The translations under genes and the position numbers were made by a program. 64,000 nt of DNA from Kribbella catacumbae DSM 19601 (GTDB lineage Bacteria > Actinomycetota > Actinomycetes > Propionibacteriales > Kribbellaceae): NCBI RefSeq assembly GCF_000372465.1, contig NZ_AQUZ01000008.1, forward strand, positions 166,689 through 230,688. The letters are read 5' to 3'. The notes beneath the pieces were generated by a model. It was not told the origin of the DNA and did not search any database. It worked only from the letters and a program-made list of their open reading frames with translations. Shown one piece after another: positions 1 through 10,823 of this stretch; positions within the stretch are counted from its first letter, which is position 1; every line of letters begins with the position of its first letter.

Positions 1-154
1 CGTTGGTGATGTCGACGATGTCGACCTGTTCGCCGGGCAGCAGGTTGGCCGCCTCCATCAGCGTCGCGTCCAGCGTGCAGGACCCGACGTAGTCGAGGTC
101 GGCCTGGGTGACGGTGGCCCGGTGGACCTTGGACTTCATCATCGAGCGCAGCAT
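1..154 (-). CDS. panD: Aspartate 1-decarboxylase, 5' part only
   Basis: The first 51 residues of PanD are visible; the rest lies beyond the left edge. PanD makes beta-alanine from L-aspartate for pantothenate and CoA synthesis. Seen: start [20 protein letters not shown] with Lys9, and the self-cleavage site Gly24-Ser25 within [10 protein letters not shown], where Ser25 becomes the pyruvoyl cofactor. The ATG at 154 is chosen because it puts Gly24-Ser25 at the family positions; two in-frame ATGs lie 3-4 codons upstream. The MmpL gene next to it runs in the same direction and ends 70 bases upstream. Confidence 0.9.
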   Translation of the reverse strand, partial: MLRSMMKSKVHRATVTQADLDYVGSCTLDATLMEAANLLPGEQVDIVDITN

Positions 155-223
155 GGCGCCCATCATCCAGGCCACCTCGATCACTGTCAGTGGCCACCGT
201 CACCCTTCAGGCGCCGATCATCC

Positions 224-2425
224 TCAGTGGTAGCTCAGTTCCGGCTCCGGTGACGGTTCCGGGACGACGGGCTCGAACTGCCGGCGCAGCTTCTCGCCCT
301 CGATGTCGACGTTCGGCAGCAGCCGGTCCAGCCAGCGCGGCAGCCACCAGGCCGAGCGGCCGAGCAGCGCCATCACGGCGGGCACGATCGTCATCCGGAC
401 CACGAAGGCGTCGATCAGGATCGCGAAGGCGAGGCCGAACCCGATCTCGCGGACCAGGATCTCGCTGGACATGATGAAGCCGGAGAAGACCGCGATCATG
501 ATCACCGCTGCGGCCGTCACCACTCGGGAGCCGTGCGAGAAGCCGTCCACGACGGCGGCACCCGGTGGGGAGCCGTGCACGTGCTCCTCGCGCATCCGGG
601 TGACCAGGAAGACCTGGTAGTCCATCGCCAGCCCGAACACGATGCCGACCAGGAACACCGGCAGCATGCTGATGATCGGCCCGGTCTGCCCCTCGATGCC
701 GAACAATCCGGCCAGCCAGCCCCACTGGAACACCGCGACCACCGCACCGAACGTGGCGGCCACCGTCAGCAGGAAGCCGAGCGTGGCCTTCAGGGGCACG
801 AGGATCGAGCGGAACACGATCATCAGCAGGATGAAGGCCAGGCCGATGATCAACGAGAGATACGGGAGCAGCGCGTCGCCGAGCTTCGCGGAGATGTCGA
901 TGTTGAACGCGGTCGCTCCGGTCACCGAGACCTCGGCCCCGGCCGCCTCGGGTGCAGCCCTGATCGCCTCGACGAGTTCCTTGGTCTCGGCCGTACTCGG
1001 GCCACTCGACGGGATCACCGTCATCAATGCGGTGTCCCCAGCTGGGTTGAAGGTCGGCGGGGTCACGACGGCCACATCCGTCAGCCCGCGTACTGCGTTC
1101 GCAGTACTGGCTGCGGCGGCCTTGGGGTCAGCTGATCCGGCGGCGTCGACGACCAGCATCAGCGGTCCGTTGAAGCCGGGGCCGAATCCCTCGGACAACA
1201 TCTCGTACGCCCTGCGCTGCGTGGAGTCCACTGCCGCGGAACTGTCGTCCGGCAGTCCGAGCTTCAGGTCGAGGGCAGGAATGGCCAGCGTGCCCAGTCC
1301 GATGACGGTCACCAGCAGAACGGCGATCGGTCGCTTGGTGACGAAGCCCGCCCACCGGCGGCCCATGGTCGGCTTGTCCGCAGCCTCAGGGTCTCCGCCC
1401 CGCAGACCGGGGATGCGGCCACCGAGCACGCGACGCCCGGCCATGCCCAGCAGGGCCGGCAACAGAGTAAGAGCAATGGCAACGGCTATAGCGACGGTGA
1501 ACGCGGCTCCGAGACCCATTTCCGTCAGGAAGGGGATGCCGACGACGAACAGACCGGCCAGCGCGATCACCACGGTCAGCCCGGCGAACACCACCGCGGA
1601 GCCGGCCGTCCCGACCGCCCGTCCGACGGCTTCCTCCGGCTCCAGCCCGTTGCTCAGCTCGTGCCGGTAGCGGGACATGATGAACAGCGCATAGTCGATC
1701 GACACCGCCAGGCCGATCATGAAGGCCAGAATCGTCGTGCCCTCGCCGATGTCGATGAACCCCGTCGCCGCCGTGATCAGGGACGCGCCGATGCCGATCC
1801 CGATGAGTGCCGAGAGCAACGGCAGACCGGCCGCGATCAGCGAACCGAAGGTGATCAGCAGAACCACCGCGGCGACGCCGACGCCGATCACCTCGGTCAG
1901 GCTCTGCTCGTCCTGGATCTGCATCGCGTCCCCGCCGTACTCGACCGTCAAGCCGCTCGCACGAGCGGGCTCGACCGCGGCAGCGACCGCCTCCTGGGCC
2001 TCCGGCGTCACGTCCTGTGCCGGGACTTGGTAGGAGATCTGCGCGTAGCCGACGCGCCCGTCGGGTGAGATCGCCTTGGCAGTAAAGGGATCCACGACTC
2101 GCGCGACCTGAGGAGCATTGGTCAGCTGAGCCAGCGTGTTCGTCACCGTGGCGGTGTTGGCCGGATCGGTGAGCCGTTGTCCTGGTGGAGCCTCGAAGAC
2201 GATCCGGGCCGTGGCGGCATCCGCGCCGGCCTGCGGGAACCGCTCGTCGAGCAGGTCCACGGCTCGCTGCGATTCGGTACCGGGAATGGAGAAGCCCGTG
2301 GCGGTCGGCCCGGACAACGTGGCGGCGCCCGCGATGCCCGCGGCGAGCAGTCCCAGCCAGACGAACACCACGAGCTTGCGTCGGCGGAACGCGAACCGGC
2401 CGAGCCGGTAGAGATAGGTAGCCAT
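224..2425 (-). CDS. MMPL-family RND transporter
   Basis: A 733-aa inner-membrane exporter of the actinobacterial MmpL type (RND superfamily, proton-driven export of lipids or drugs). Seen: one N-terminal membrane segment after about residue 14, a periplasmic loop, then a membrane bundle with an acidic motif (GLAVSIDYALFIMSRYR, about 235-255). The whole pattern is duplicated in the second half, with GLAMDYQVFLVTRMREEH near 600. These paired Asp-Tyr motifs are the proton relay of MmpL proteins. It lies 81 bp after the regulator gene of a two-component system and has its own upstream palindrome at 2486-2503 matching the one before the kinase gene, so it is probably the system's output. Substrate not predictable. 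Confidence 0.93.
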   Translation of the reverse strand: MATYLYRLGRFAFRRRKLVVFVWLGLLAAGIAGAATLSGPTATGFSIPGTESQRAVDLLDERFPQAGADAATARIVFEAPPGQRLTDPANTATVTNTLAQLTNAPQVARVVDPFTAKAISPDGRVGYAQISYQVPAQDVTPEAQEAVAAAVEPARASGLTVEYGGDAMQIQDEQSLTEVIGVGVAAVVLLITFGSLIAAGLPLLSALIGIGIGASLITAATGFIDIGEGTTILAFMIGLAVSIDYALFIMSRYRHELSNGLEPEEAVGRAVGTAGSAVVFAGLTVVIALAGLFVVGIPFLTEMGLGAAFTVAIAVAIALTLLPALLGMAGRRVLGGRIPGLRGGDPEAADKPTMGRRWAGFVTKRPIAVLLVTVIGLGTLAIPALDLKLGLPDDSSAAVDSTQRRAYEMLSEGFGPGFNGPLMLVVDAAGSADPKAAAASTANAVRGLTDVAVVTPPTFNPAGDTALMTVIPSSGPSTAETKELVEAIRAAPEAAGAEVSVTGATAFNIDISAKLGDALLPYLSLIIGLAFILLMIVFRSILVPLKATLGFLLTVAATFGAVVAVFQWGWLAGLFGIEGQTGPIISMLPVFLVGIVFGLAMDYQVFLVTRMREEHVHGSPPGAAVVDGFSHGSRVVTAAAVIMIAVFSGFIMSSEILVREIGFGLAFAILIDAFVVRMTIVPAVMALLGRSAWWLPRWLDRLLPNVDIEGEKLRRQFEPVVPEPSPEPELSYH

Positions 2426-2485
2426 GCCGACGATCGTTCCTTCGGCACCCCCTACTCCGCGTCCGCCAGTCGTGGGCTTCTCGCC

Positions 2486-2503
2486 GTACTACGGATGCCG
2501 TAC
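2486..2503 (-). promoter_or_regulatory. Putative response-regulator operator 1 (before mmpL)
   Basis: The + strand reads GTACTACGGATGCCGTAC. It matches the element at 4436-4453 at 15 of 18 positions and ends 61 bases before the MmpL start, almost the same distance as the other copy has from the kinase start. Inferred binding site of the NarL-type regulator encoded between them. GTAC words are common in this genome, so chance similarity remains possible. Confidence 0.45.
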
Positions 2504-2506
2504 GAG

Positions 2507-3187
2507 CTACTGCATCGGTTGTACTCCGCTGCGGACCAGCCCGGTCCGGTAGGCGATCACCACGAGTTGCGCGCGGTCGCGGGCGTCGAGTTTCACCATC
2601 GCCCGGTTCACGTGCGTCTTGGCGGTCAAGGGGGATACCACCAGCCGCTCGGCGATCTCGTCGTTCGACAACCCGAGCGCCACCAGGCCGACCACCTCGC
2701 GCTCGCGGTCGGTCAGCACCTCCAGCAGCGTCGGGGCGGCCAGTTGCTCCAGCTCCGGCTGGGCCAGGAAGCGATTCATCAACCCACGCACGGCTTTCGG
2801 CGACAGCAACGCGTCTCCGCGCGCGACCACCTGGATCGCACTGATCAGCTCGTCCGGCTCGACGCCCTTGCCGAGGAAGCCGCTGGCGCCGGCCCGGATC
2901 GCCTCGAAAACATACTCGTCCACCTCGAAGGTGGTCAGGATCAGCACCCTCACCCCGGCCAGCGACTCGTCCGCGGTGATCTGCCGGGTCGCCTCCAGGC
3001 CGTCGACCTCGGGCATCCGGATGTCCATCAGCACCACGTCGGCGCGCTCGCTGCGGGCCCGCTCGACGGCTTCCCGGCCGTTCGCCGCCTCAGCAACGAC
3101 CTCCAAGCCCGGTGCTGAGTTCACCAGCACCCGGAACCCGCTGCGGATCAGCGTCTGGTCGTCGGCCAGCAGTACCCGGATCGTCAC
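2507..3187 (-). CDS. NarL/FixJ-family response regulator
   Basis: Cytoplasmic DNA-binding regulator of about 226 aa. Seen: receiver domain with acidic pocket ADD (9-10), phospho-acceptor Asp55 (VVLMDIRMPEVDG) and Lys in GFLGKG, followed by a LuxR-type helix-turn-helix (LTDREREVVGLVALGLSNDEIAERLVVS, about 150-180). The GTG at 3187 has a GGAG six bases upstream; another in-frame GTG at 3199 gives four extra residues. It overlaps the kinase gene by about 98 bp, so the two are cotranscribed. Likely targets are its own operon and the following mmpL gene. Confidence 0.93.
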   Translation of the reverse strand: MTIRVLLADDQTLIRSGFRVLVNSAPGLEVVAEAANGREAVERARSERADVVLMDIRMPEVDGLEATRQITADESLAGVRVLILTTFEVDEYVFEAIRAGASGFLGKGVEPDELISAIQVVARGDALLSPKAVRGLMNRFLAQPELEQLAAPTLLEVLTDREREVVGLVALGLSNDEIAERLVVSPLTAKTHVNRAMVKLDARDRAQLVVIAYRTGLVRSGVQPMQ

Positions 3188-4376
3188 CTGTGACTCCACC
3201 AGTCTCTAGAGGAAGAACGGCCCGGACGCGGAAACCCCCGTCCGGCAAAGGCCCTGCGGTCAGGTCGCCTCCGACGGCGGTCACTCGCTCCCGCATCCCG
3301 AGCAGCCCGTGCCCGGCGCCGACCGGATCCACCGCGGCGCTCCGGTACGGCGTACCGGGGTGGCCGCCGTCGTCGGTGATCTCGACCGTGAGGGAACCGG
3401 GCTCGTGCTCGATGCGGATCCGGACGGCGGCGCCGGGCGCGTGTTTGACCACGTTGGTCAGGGACTCCTGCAGGATCCGGTACGTCGTCAGCTCGATCAC
3501 GTCCGGCAACCGCAACGACACCGGCGGCTGCCAGTCGACCTCCAGTCCGGCCGCCGTGGATGACTCGATCAACGCGCCGATCTCTTGCAGGGAAGGCGTT
3601 GGCGCGGTCGGCAGCGTGCCCAAACCCGAGCGACGCAGTACGCCGAGAAGCACGGTCAGCTCCTGCAAGACGGTCCTGCCGCCTTCGCGAACCAGGGCGA
3701 GCGCCCGTTCGGCCTCGTCGGGTTGCTCGCGGAGCAGGTGCGAGGCGACGCCGGCCTGCACGTTCATCAAGGCGATGTGATGGGCGATCACGTCGTGCAG
3801 CTCGTGCGCGATCCGCAGCCGCTCCTCGATCACCCGGCGCTCGGCCTCCTCCTCGCGGGAATGCTCTGCCCGCCGGACGCGATCCTCGAGCTCGTGCAGG
3901 TAGGCGCGGCGGTAGCGCACCGCCTCGCCGATGGCGGCGGCGAACAGGACGAAGATCGCGACCGAGAGGTTCTCGAGCACGTCGCCGTCGATGAACCATG
4001 TGGTTGAGCCGACCATCGCCACGGCGACCACGCCGACCGCGATCGAGCGGGTCCGCCGGTCCTTACGGGTCACCACGGTGTAGACCGCGCACCCCAGCGC
4101 GAGGGCGATCGGGCTCTTGACCTGCTCGGTGGCTGCGTAGCCGATCGCTGCCAGCGAGGTGATGACCAAGACGGTGAGCGGAGCCTGACGGCGGCAGGCC
4201 AGCGGCAGACAAGCGATCAGGATCATGATCGTGCCGGTGACCGTCAGTTCGATCTGCGGGGCGCCGTGCTTGGCGCCCGGCTGCAGCAGGTTGATGGCGA
4301 GCACGGTGAGCACGATGGCGTGATCGCACGCCACCGGATGCATCTTGAACCCCGCGAACCGCGGACCTGCCGCCAT
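3090..4376 (-). CDS. Sensor histidine kinase, HisKA_3 type
   Basis: A 428-aa membrane kinase partner of the regulator that follows. Seen: four to five N-terminal hydrophobic segments (about 18-150), a short coiled stretch (ELEDRVRRAEHSREEEAERR), the dimerization/phospho-acceptor box with His in IAHELHDVIAHHIALMN, an HATPase N-box QESLTNVVKHA and G-box DDGG/GHGLLGMRERV. The last roughly 35 residues are Pro/Gly/Arg-rich and are encoded inside the next gene, so this tail may be dispensable. TAGGGT lies six bases before the ATG, suggesting a leaderless transcript. The extracellular signal is unknown. Confidence 0.92.
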   Translation of the reverse strand: MAAGPRFAGFKMHPVACDHAIVLTVLAINLLQPGAKHGAPQIELTVTGTIMILIACLPLACRRQAPLTVLVITSLAAIGYAATEQVKSPIALALGCAVYTVVTRKDRRTRSIAVGVVAVAMVGSTTWFIDGDVLENLSVAIFVLFAAAIGEAVRYRRAYLHELEDRVRRAEHSREEEAERRVIEERLRIAHELHDVIAHHIALMNVQAGVASHLLREQPDEAERALALVREGGRTVLQELTVLLGVLRRSGLGTLPTAPTPSLQEIGALIESSTAAGLEVDWQPPVSLRLPDVIELTTYRILQESLTNVVKHAPGAAVRIRIEHEPGSLTVEITDDGGHPGTPYRSAAVDPVGAGHGLLGMRERVTAVGGDLTAGPLPDGGFRVRAVLPLETGGVTGDDPGTAGRRPDADPQRVPGAGELSTGLGGRC

Positions 4377-4435
4377 TCCCTCACCCTACGTGTTCACGGC
4401 CGGCGGACACGTCGTCCATCGGCCGTATCCAGCCG

Positions 4436-4453
4436 GTACTACGTACGCAGTAC
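4436..4453 (-). promoter_or_regulatory. Putative response-regulator operator 2 (before kinase gene)
   Basis: GTACTACGTACGCAGTAC is an 18-bp palindrome with one mismatch pair, ending 60 bases before the kinase start. It resembles the element at 2486-2503 before mmpL. Inferred autoregulatory site of the two-component system. Confidence 0.5.
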
Positions 4454-4492
4454 GCGCGTCACGAAGCCACCGTCAACCGGGCTCAGGGCGCA

Positions 4493-5912
4493 TCAACTGG
4501 TCGATTCTGAAGAAGTGGCGGCCTGGACGGCGAGTTTGCGCAAGGTTGCGTAGCGGGGGCGGAGGAGGGTGATGCGCTCGACCTCGGCGGGGACGGGCTC
4601 CAGGTGTTCGCCACCGGGCACCGGTGACAGGTCCAGTGCGACCGCCGCGGCGCCGCGCGCGCCGACCTCGGCCTCCGAGCAGACGTCCGTCGGCCGGTCG
4701 AAGGTCGCGGTCAAGCAGCGTCGCCACCACGCGGACGCGTCGATACCCCCGCCACCCAGGACGACCTGCAAAGGCTGCCCGAAGAGCTCGTCGAGCATCC
4801 GGAGGCCGCGGTCGATCTCGAGGGAAGCACCTTGCAGCGACGCGGCCAGCAAGTCGGCGGCGGTGTCGTCGAACGAGAGACCGAAGTACACGCCTGAACC
4901 GCCCGGGACGGTCTCCGGCGGCCGGGTCCCGGCGTGGAAGGGGATCGCGATCACTCGCGACGAACCGATCTCCACGCCGGTCGGTTCGGGGCTGTCGAGT
5001 TGCAGTACGCCGGTCAGCCAGGCGTGCAGGTTTCCCGCGGCGGAGAATGCCATGCCGGTCACTGCACGCTGGTCGTCGACGCGATAGCGCCACAGCTCCC
5101 ACGGCAGCTCGGGCGCGCCGTCGATCGGGTGTACGACGCGCACGGCGGCCGACGTACCGACTGTCACGGCTGCCGTGGTTGCGTCGTAGGCGCCGGTGCC
5201 TACGTTGGAGGCTGCGCCATCACCTGTCGGCGGATGAATCGGTACGCCGACCAGGCCGGGCCAGCGGCGCCCGTACTCCGCGGACAGCGCACCGGTCCAG
5301 CCGGTTGGCACGATCGGCGGGAGCTGGTCGGCCGAAACGCCTGCCACCGCTAGCGCCTCGTCGTCATAGGTGCCTTTGGCAAGGTTCAGTGTTCCGGTGC
5401 CGGAGGCAATGGAAACCGACGTGACGCGCTCGCCGGTCAGACGCTCGAGGACGAGGTCGGGGAGTCCCGCATAGCTCGCGGGAGAGGTGACCGACCGGAG
5501 CCAGGGGATGCGGCGGGTCCAGTAGAGGCGGTGTAGCCACGCGCCGGTACGGGCATGGAAGGCGTGTTCGTCGAAGGTCTGGTCCAGTGTGAGCTCGACC
5601 GAGCGCGTGTCGACCCAGGGGATGACCGGCGTGAGTGCCGCGCCTTTGTTGTCCAGAGCAACGATCGAGTGCCACTGCGAGGACAGCACGATGGCGCTGA
5701 TTCCGTTCAGATGCCCGTTCTGCTGAAGCTCATCGAGACAGCCGAGCAAACCCTCGACGTAGCCATGCAGATCAAGAGTCGCTTCACCCGCGGCGCCGTA
5801 CACAGGACTGACCTTGTGCCGCGCCAGCGCCCCAGGAATCGGCGCAGCGTCGTCGGAGAGGACCAGTGCACGCGCGGACGAAGTACCTAGATCAAGGGCA
5901 AGGATCTGGCCG

Positions 5913-5926
<14 letters not shown>
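4493..5926 (-). CDS. FGGY-family carbohydrate kinase, gluconokinase-like
   Basis: A 477-aa cytosolic sugar kinase of the FGGY family, which phosphorylates pentoses, polyols or gluconate with ATP. Seen: N-terminal nucleotide loop [18 protein letters not shown] (about 8-25), central [31 protein letters not shown], and the second-domain [22 protein letters not shown] typical of the family. The arrangement resembles gluconokinases more than xylulokinases, but the substrate cannot be fixed by eye. It overlaps the otsA stop by 14 bp and is the last gene of a four-gene minus-strand operon (amidase, oxidoreductase, otsA, kinase). Confidence 0.85.
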
Positions 5927-7310
<1,384 letters not shown>

Positions 7311-7316
7311 CAGCTG

Positions 7317-8318
7317 TTATCCACCCAGGTATTCGTCATCGCCGGGGTAGCTGACCCCGATCTGTCTACGCGTCTCGTCGAGCAGTTCGAGGATCTCGGT
7401 CGTGGCAGCGTGTGGGAGGGCGGGGCATTCGACCTGCCCGGCGCGCACGGCCCGCATCACCTCGGCTGCTTCATAGTGGTACCCAAGGCCATGCGCCGGT
7501 ACTTCGACGCGCTCCTGGCCTGCCGCCGTACTGCGGACGTAGTAGTCGGGATGGTGAAAGCGGCTCGGGAGCAGCAGGCTGCCCTCCGAACCGCTGACCG
7601 AGGCGGTCCAGGGGTTCTGCGAGCGGAGTCCGCAGGTGAGCGCGGCGACGGCGCCCGAGTCGTAGCGCCAGGCCATCGCGACGTTCAGGTCGACGCCGTC
7701 CTCAGTGAGCGAGCCGACGGCCTTGAGCTCGGCGGGCTTGCCGAGTGCCATGTGCACGAACGTCATCGGGTAGATGCCGCCGTCCATCAGGGACCCGCCG
7801 CCCAGTGCCGGATCGAGCAGGCGGGCCGGCAGATCGGGTTTGTAGAAGCCGAAGTCCGCAAGCGCCTCCATCGGCTCGCCTATCACGCCCTTGTCCAGAT
7901 CGGCGAAGAAGGCCTGGATGACGGGATTCGTGCGCATCCACATCGCTTCGGCGAAAAGCGTGTTGTTCTCGTTCGCGACAGCGACGAGATCGCGCGCCTG
8001 CTTGGCGGTCAGCGTGACCGGCTTCTCGCAGAGCACCGCGATCTTGGCCTGCAGGGCGGCTCGCGCGACCGCGTAGTGCTGCGGGTGCGGAGTACCGATG
8101 TAGAGGACGTCGACGAAGCCGTCGTCGATCAGCCGGCGATAGTCGTCATAGCGGTGCTCGATGCCGAACTGGCCGGCGAACTTGTTCGCGTTCTCCAGCG
8201 AACGCGAGGCGACGGCGGTCACCACCGCCTCGTCGCCGAGCAGGCCGAGGTCTTTGGTGAATGAAGTGGAGATGTTGCCAGTAGCAACGATTCCCCAGCG
8301 GACTCGATCTATACCCAC
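7317..8318 (-). CDS. Gfo/Idh/MocA-family NAD(P)-dependent oxidoreductase
   Basis: A 333-aa cytosolic dehydrogenase of sugars or cyclitols. Seen: N-terminal Rossmann motif VRWGIVATGNISTSFTKDL, the family EKPV signature (VLCEKPVTLTAKQARDL, about 94-110), and the C-terminal alpha/beta sheet domain with GGSLMDGGIYPMTFVHMALG, whose DxxxY/H region lies at the substrate site. The start is a GTG overlapping the amidase gene by 10 bp. The operon with amidase and otsA gives no firm clue to the substrate. Confidence 0.9.
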   Translation of the reverse strand: MGIDRVRWGIVATGNISTSFTKDLGLLGDEAVVTAVASRSLENANKFAGQFGIEHRYDDYRRLIDDGFVDVLYIGTPHPQHYAVARAALQAKIAVLCEKPVTLTAKQARDLVAVANENNTLFAEAMWMRTNPVIQAFFADLDKGVIGEPMEALADFGFYKPDLPARLLDPALGGGSLMDGGIYPMTFVHMALGKPAELKAVGSLTEDGVDLNVAMAWRYDSGAVAALTCGLRSQNPWTASVSGSEGSLLLPSRFHHPDYYVRSTAAGQERVEVPAHGLGYHYEAAEVMRAVRAGQVECPALPHAATTEILELLDETRRQIGVSYPGDDEYLGG

Positions 8319-9745
8319 TGTCTGAACTCCGGGGTCGGGAACGGGCCGTGAGCCTTGATTCTCGCGGCTTCGAACGCGTGCGCCAAGCGAATGAGGGTGG
8401 CATCACTCCGGCCGGTACCGCTGAAGGTGATCCCGACCGGCAGGCCTTCGACCAGCCCGGACGGCACCGCCAGCAGCGGATAGCCCGCCAGCGCGGCATG
8501 GGTCGACGAACTGCCGAGCACGTGATCGCCGTTGATCAGGTCGATCGCCCAGGCCGGTGAGTACGACGGCGTGACCAGGGCGTCGAGCAGATTGTCTCGC
8601 AACAGGTTGTCGATGCCGTCACGGCCGGCTCGCAATGCGGACAACCTGGCCGCGACGTAGATCGCCGAGTCGAGTCCGTCGGTCTGCTCGGAGCGCTCGA
8701 ACAGCTCCTGGCCGAAGTACCGGAGTTCGATGTCGGCGTGGGCCTTGTTGAAGGCGATCACGTCGGCGAGGGTGCGCGGACCGCCCGGGTGGCGGGTGGC
8801 CAGATAGGCGGCGAGGCCGGCCTTCATCTCGTACGCGAGGATCGCGAGCTGGTCCTCCTCGCTGCCCGGCGACGGGAGCGACAGCTTGTCGACGATGGTC
8901 GCGCCGGCGGCGGACAGCAGGCTGAGCGCTTCCTCCGTGACTTGATCGAGGCTGGTGGAATACCCCCACAACGGCCCCCGCGGTACTCCGATGCGAGTGC
9001 CGGTGAGGTCCTCCGACTGGCAGCCGGCCTCGTAGTCCGTGCCACCGCCGGTCAGCACGGTGAGCAGCGCAGCGGCCTGGCGGACCGTCCTGGTCATCGG
9101 GCCGGCCGTGTCCTGCGAGTGGCTGAGCGGGACGATGCCCTGCTGCGGGATCAGCCCGACGGTCGGCTTGAGCCCGACGATGCCGTTGAGCGCGGCCGGG
9201 CAGACGATCGAGCCGTTGGTCTCGGTGCCGATGGCCAGGTCGGCGAGTCCGGCGGCGACCGCTGCGCCCGAGCCGCTGGACGAGCCGCCGGCGGAACGGT
9301 TCAGCGCGTAGGGGTTGCGGGTCAGCCCGCCGAACGCGCTCCAGCCGGAGGAAGACGCCGAGCCGCGGAAGTTGGCCCACTCGCTGAGGTTGGTCTTGCC
9401 CAGGATGATGCAGCCTGCCTCACGCAGGCGCCGGACCAGTGGGGCGTCGTGCGGGGGTGGCGGCTGGCCGGCCAGCGCCAGGGAGCCCGCGGTCGTCGGG
9501 AGGTCGGCGGTGTCGATGTTGTCCTTCACCAGGACGGGCAGGCCGTGCAGTGGACCGCGCACCCGGCCGTCGTCACGCTCCGTGTCGAGGCGAGCGGCTT
9601 CGGTCAGGGCGGCCGGATTCGGGGTGCAGACGGCGTTCACCAGAGGATTCACCTCGGAGTACCGGATCTGCAGCTCCTCGACCGTAGCGACGGCGGTTCG
9701 CGGACCGGGCGACAAGTCGCCGGGGCCCTGTCGAGTTGAGCTCAC
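8309..9745 (-). CDS. Amidase-signature family amidohydrolase
   Basis: Hydrolyses an amide (family range: acetamide-type amidases to GatA-like enzymes). Seen: [24 protein letters not shown] with the catalytic Lys, then the amidase signature [32 protein letters not shown] containing the cis-Ser/Ser pair of the Ser-Ser-Lys triad. There are no gatB/gatC neighbours, so this is not the tRNA amidotransferase subunit. The GTG at 9745 is preferred because upstream residues are low-complexity and run into the divergent promoter region; the protein is then 478 aa. First gene of the operon reading through otsA. Confidence 0.88.
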   Translation of the reverse strand: MSSTRQGPGDLSPGPRTAVATVEELQIRYSEVNPLVNAVCTPNPAALTEAARLDTERDDGRVRGPLHGLPVLVKDNIDTADLPTTAGSLALAGQPPPPHDAPLVRRLREAGCIILGKTNLSEWANFRGSASSSGWSAFGGLTRNPYALNRSAGGSSSGSGAAVAAGLADLAIGTETNGSIVCPAALNGIVGLKPTVGLIPQQGIVPLSHSQDTAGPMTRTVRQAAALLTVLTGGGTDYEAGCQSEDLTGTRIGVPRGPLWGYSTSLDQVTEEALSLLSAAGATIVDKLSLPSPGSEEDQLAILAYEMKAGLAAYLATRHPGGPRTLADVIAFNKAHADIELRYFGQELFERSEQTDGLDSAIYVAARLSALRAGRDGIDNLLRDNLLDALVTPSYSPAWAIDLINGDHVLGSSSTHAALAGYPLLAVPSGLVEGLPVGITFSGTGRSDATLIRLAHAFEAARIKAHGPFPTPEFRQWV

Positions 9746-9830
9746 ACCGTCGATCCTGCCAGAGTTGAGCCTGCCCGGCCGTCCGCCTGGTGTCCGGGTC
9801 AGCAGCAGCGCGACACACGCTCGGTAGTTG

Positions 9831-9864
9831 ACGCGGTGAATGACACGTGTGTTGTTCACCGCGT
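9831..9864. promoter_or_regulatory. Inverted repeat in divergent promoter region
   Basis: Perfect 10-bp arms ACGCGGTGAA (9831-9840) and TTCACCGCGT (9855-9864), with a 14-base spacer that itself contains ACACGTGT. It lies between the amidase and DUF3263 genes. An ATGACA / TAGGGT promoter-like pair (9840-9845 and 9864-9869) for the rightward operon overlaps it, so a dimeric repressor could act here. Regulator unknown. Confidence 0.45.
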
Positions 9865-9914
9865 AGGGTGGAATGCGGACGGACGATCACCGACCGCACG
9901 GGAGTCACCAGCAG

Positions 9915-10223
9915 ATGGACAGCGCCAACGCCAGCTCTTCCGGCCCCGCCGAAGCAGCCCAGCCGGCTGTCGCTGGGTTGTCGGACCGGGACGGTGCCAT
10001 CCTCGGCTTCGAGCGCCACTGGTGGAAATACGCCGGTGCCAAGGAGCAGGCGATCCGGGACCAGTTCCAGATGTCGGCGACCCGGTACTACCAGGTGCTC
10101 AACGCCCTGATCGACCGGCCCGAGGCCCTCGCCCACGACCCACTCCTCGTGAAGCGCCTGCGCCGCCTCCGCGCCGCCCGCCAGCGAGCCCGATCCGCCC
10201 GTCGCCTGGGCATCGAGGTCTGA
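9915..10223 (+). CDS. DUF3263 family protein
   Basis: A 102-aa protein typical of actinobacteria. Seen: LSDRDGAILGFERHWWKYAGAKEQAIRDQF followed by MSATRYYQVLNALIDRPEALAHDPLLVKRLRRLR, a helical module that resembles a small helix-turn-helix, and an Arg-rich C-terminus. The ATG at 9915 begins just before the conserved region; an upstream in-frame ATG (9873) would add 14 residues with no family match. It is followed after three bases by the LytR_C gene and then otsB. A DNA-binding role is inference. Confidence 0.85.
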   Translation: MDSANASSSGPAEAAQPAVAGLSDRDGAILGFERHWWKYAGAKEQAIRDQFQMSATRYYQVLNALIDRPEALAHDPLLVKRLRRLRAARQRARSARRLGIEV

Positions 10224-10226
10224 ATC

Positions 10227-10823
10227 TTGAGAAGCGTGGACGACAGGGGCCAGGTCCTCTCGTCCCTCGTTGCCGTGCTCGCCGTCGTCGCGATCGTCGG
10301 CGGTCTGCTGGTGCTGTTCGGCACTCGCGGTAACAACAGCGTGGCGGACGAGGCCAAGCCGGCACCCAAGAGCACTCCTTCGAAGCCGTCTGGTGGCACA
10401 CCGACCAGCGCTCCGACGAGTGCGCCGGTCGAGACGCCGCCGGCCAAGCCCAGTACGTCCGCGCCTGTTGAGCCGACACCGACGCCTTCCGCAACGCCCT
10501 CCTCAGCGCCTTCTTCGGTGCCGACCGCTCCGGCATCGATCCCAGCTTCCGAGCGGCCGGCCGTCGAGGTCTACAACAACACCGCGCGCAAGGGCCTCGC
10601 CGAGGACGTCGCGATCCGCGCCCGCAAGACCGGCTGGATCGTCACCGGCAAGGACAACTGGCACGGCAAGATCGTCACCAGCACGGTGTACTTCCCGGCC
10701 GGCATGCAGGCCGAGGCCGCCCAACTCGCCAAGGATATCGAGATCTTCAGCACCAAGGACGCCCTGCCGAACATGAAGAAGGACCGTCTCAGCGTCATTC
10801 TGACCACGGACTACGCCGGATGA
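10227..10823 (+). CDS. Membrane-anchored LytR C-terminal domain protein
   Basis: 198 aa. Seen: one N-terminal membrane segment (VLSSLVAVLAVVAIVGGLLVLFG, about 10-32), a Pro/Thr/Ser-rich linker of about 70 residues, then a LytR_C domain (PAVEVYNNTARKGLAEDVAIRARKTGW to the end). Such domains accompany cell-wall ligases of the LytR-CpsA-Psr group, so the module is probably extracytoplasmic, but no catalytic domain is present. The start is a TTG at 10227, or a GTG three codons later. The stop overlaps the otsB start as ATGA. Confidence 0.85.
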   Translation: MRSVDDRGQVLSSLVAVLAVVAIVGGLLVLFGTRGNNSVADEAKPAPKSTPSKPSGGTPTSAPTSAPVETPPAKPSTSAPVEPTPTPSATPSSAPSSVPTAPASIPASERPAVEVYNNTARKGLAEDVAIRARKTGWIVTGKDNWHGKIVTSTVYFPAGMQAEAAQLAKDIEIFSTKDALPNMKKDRLSVILTTDYAG

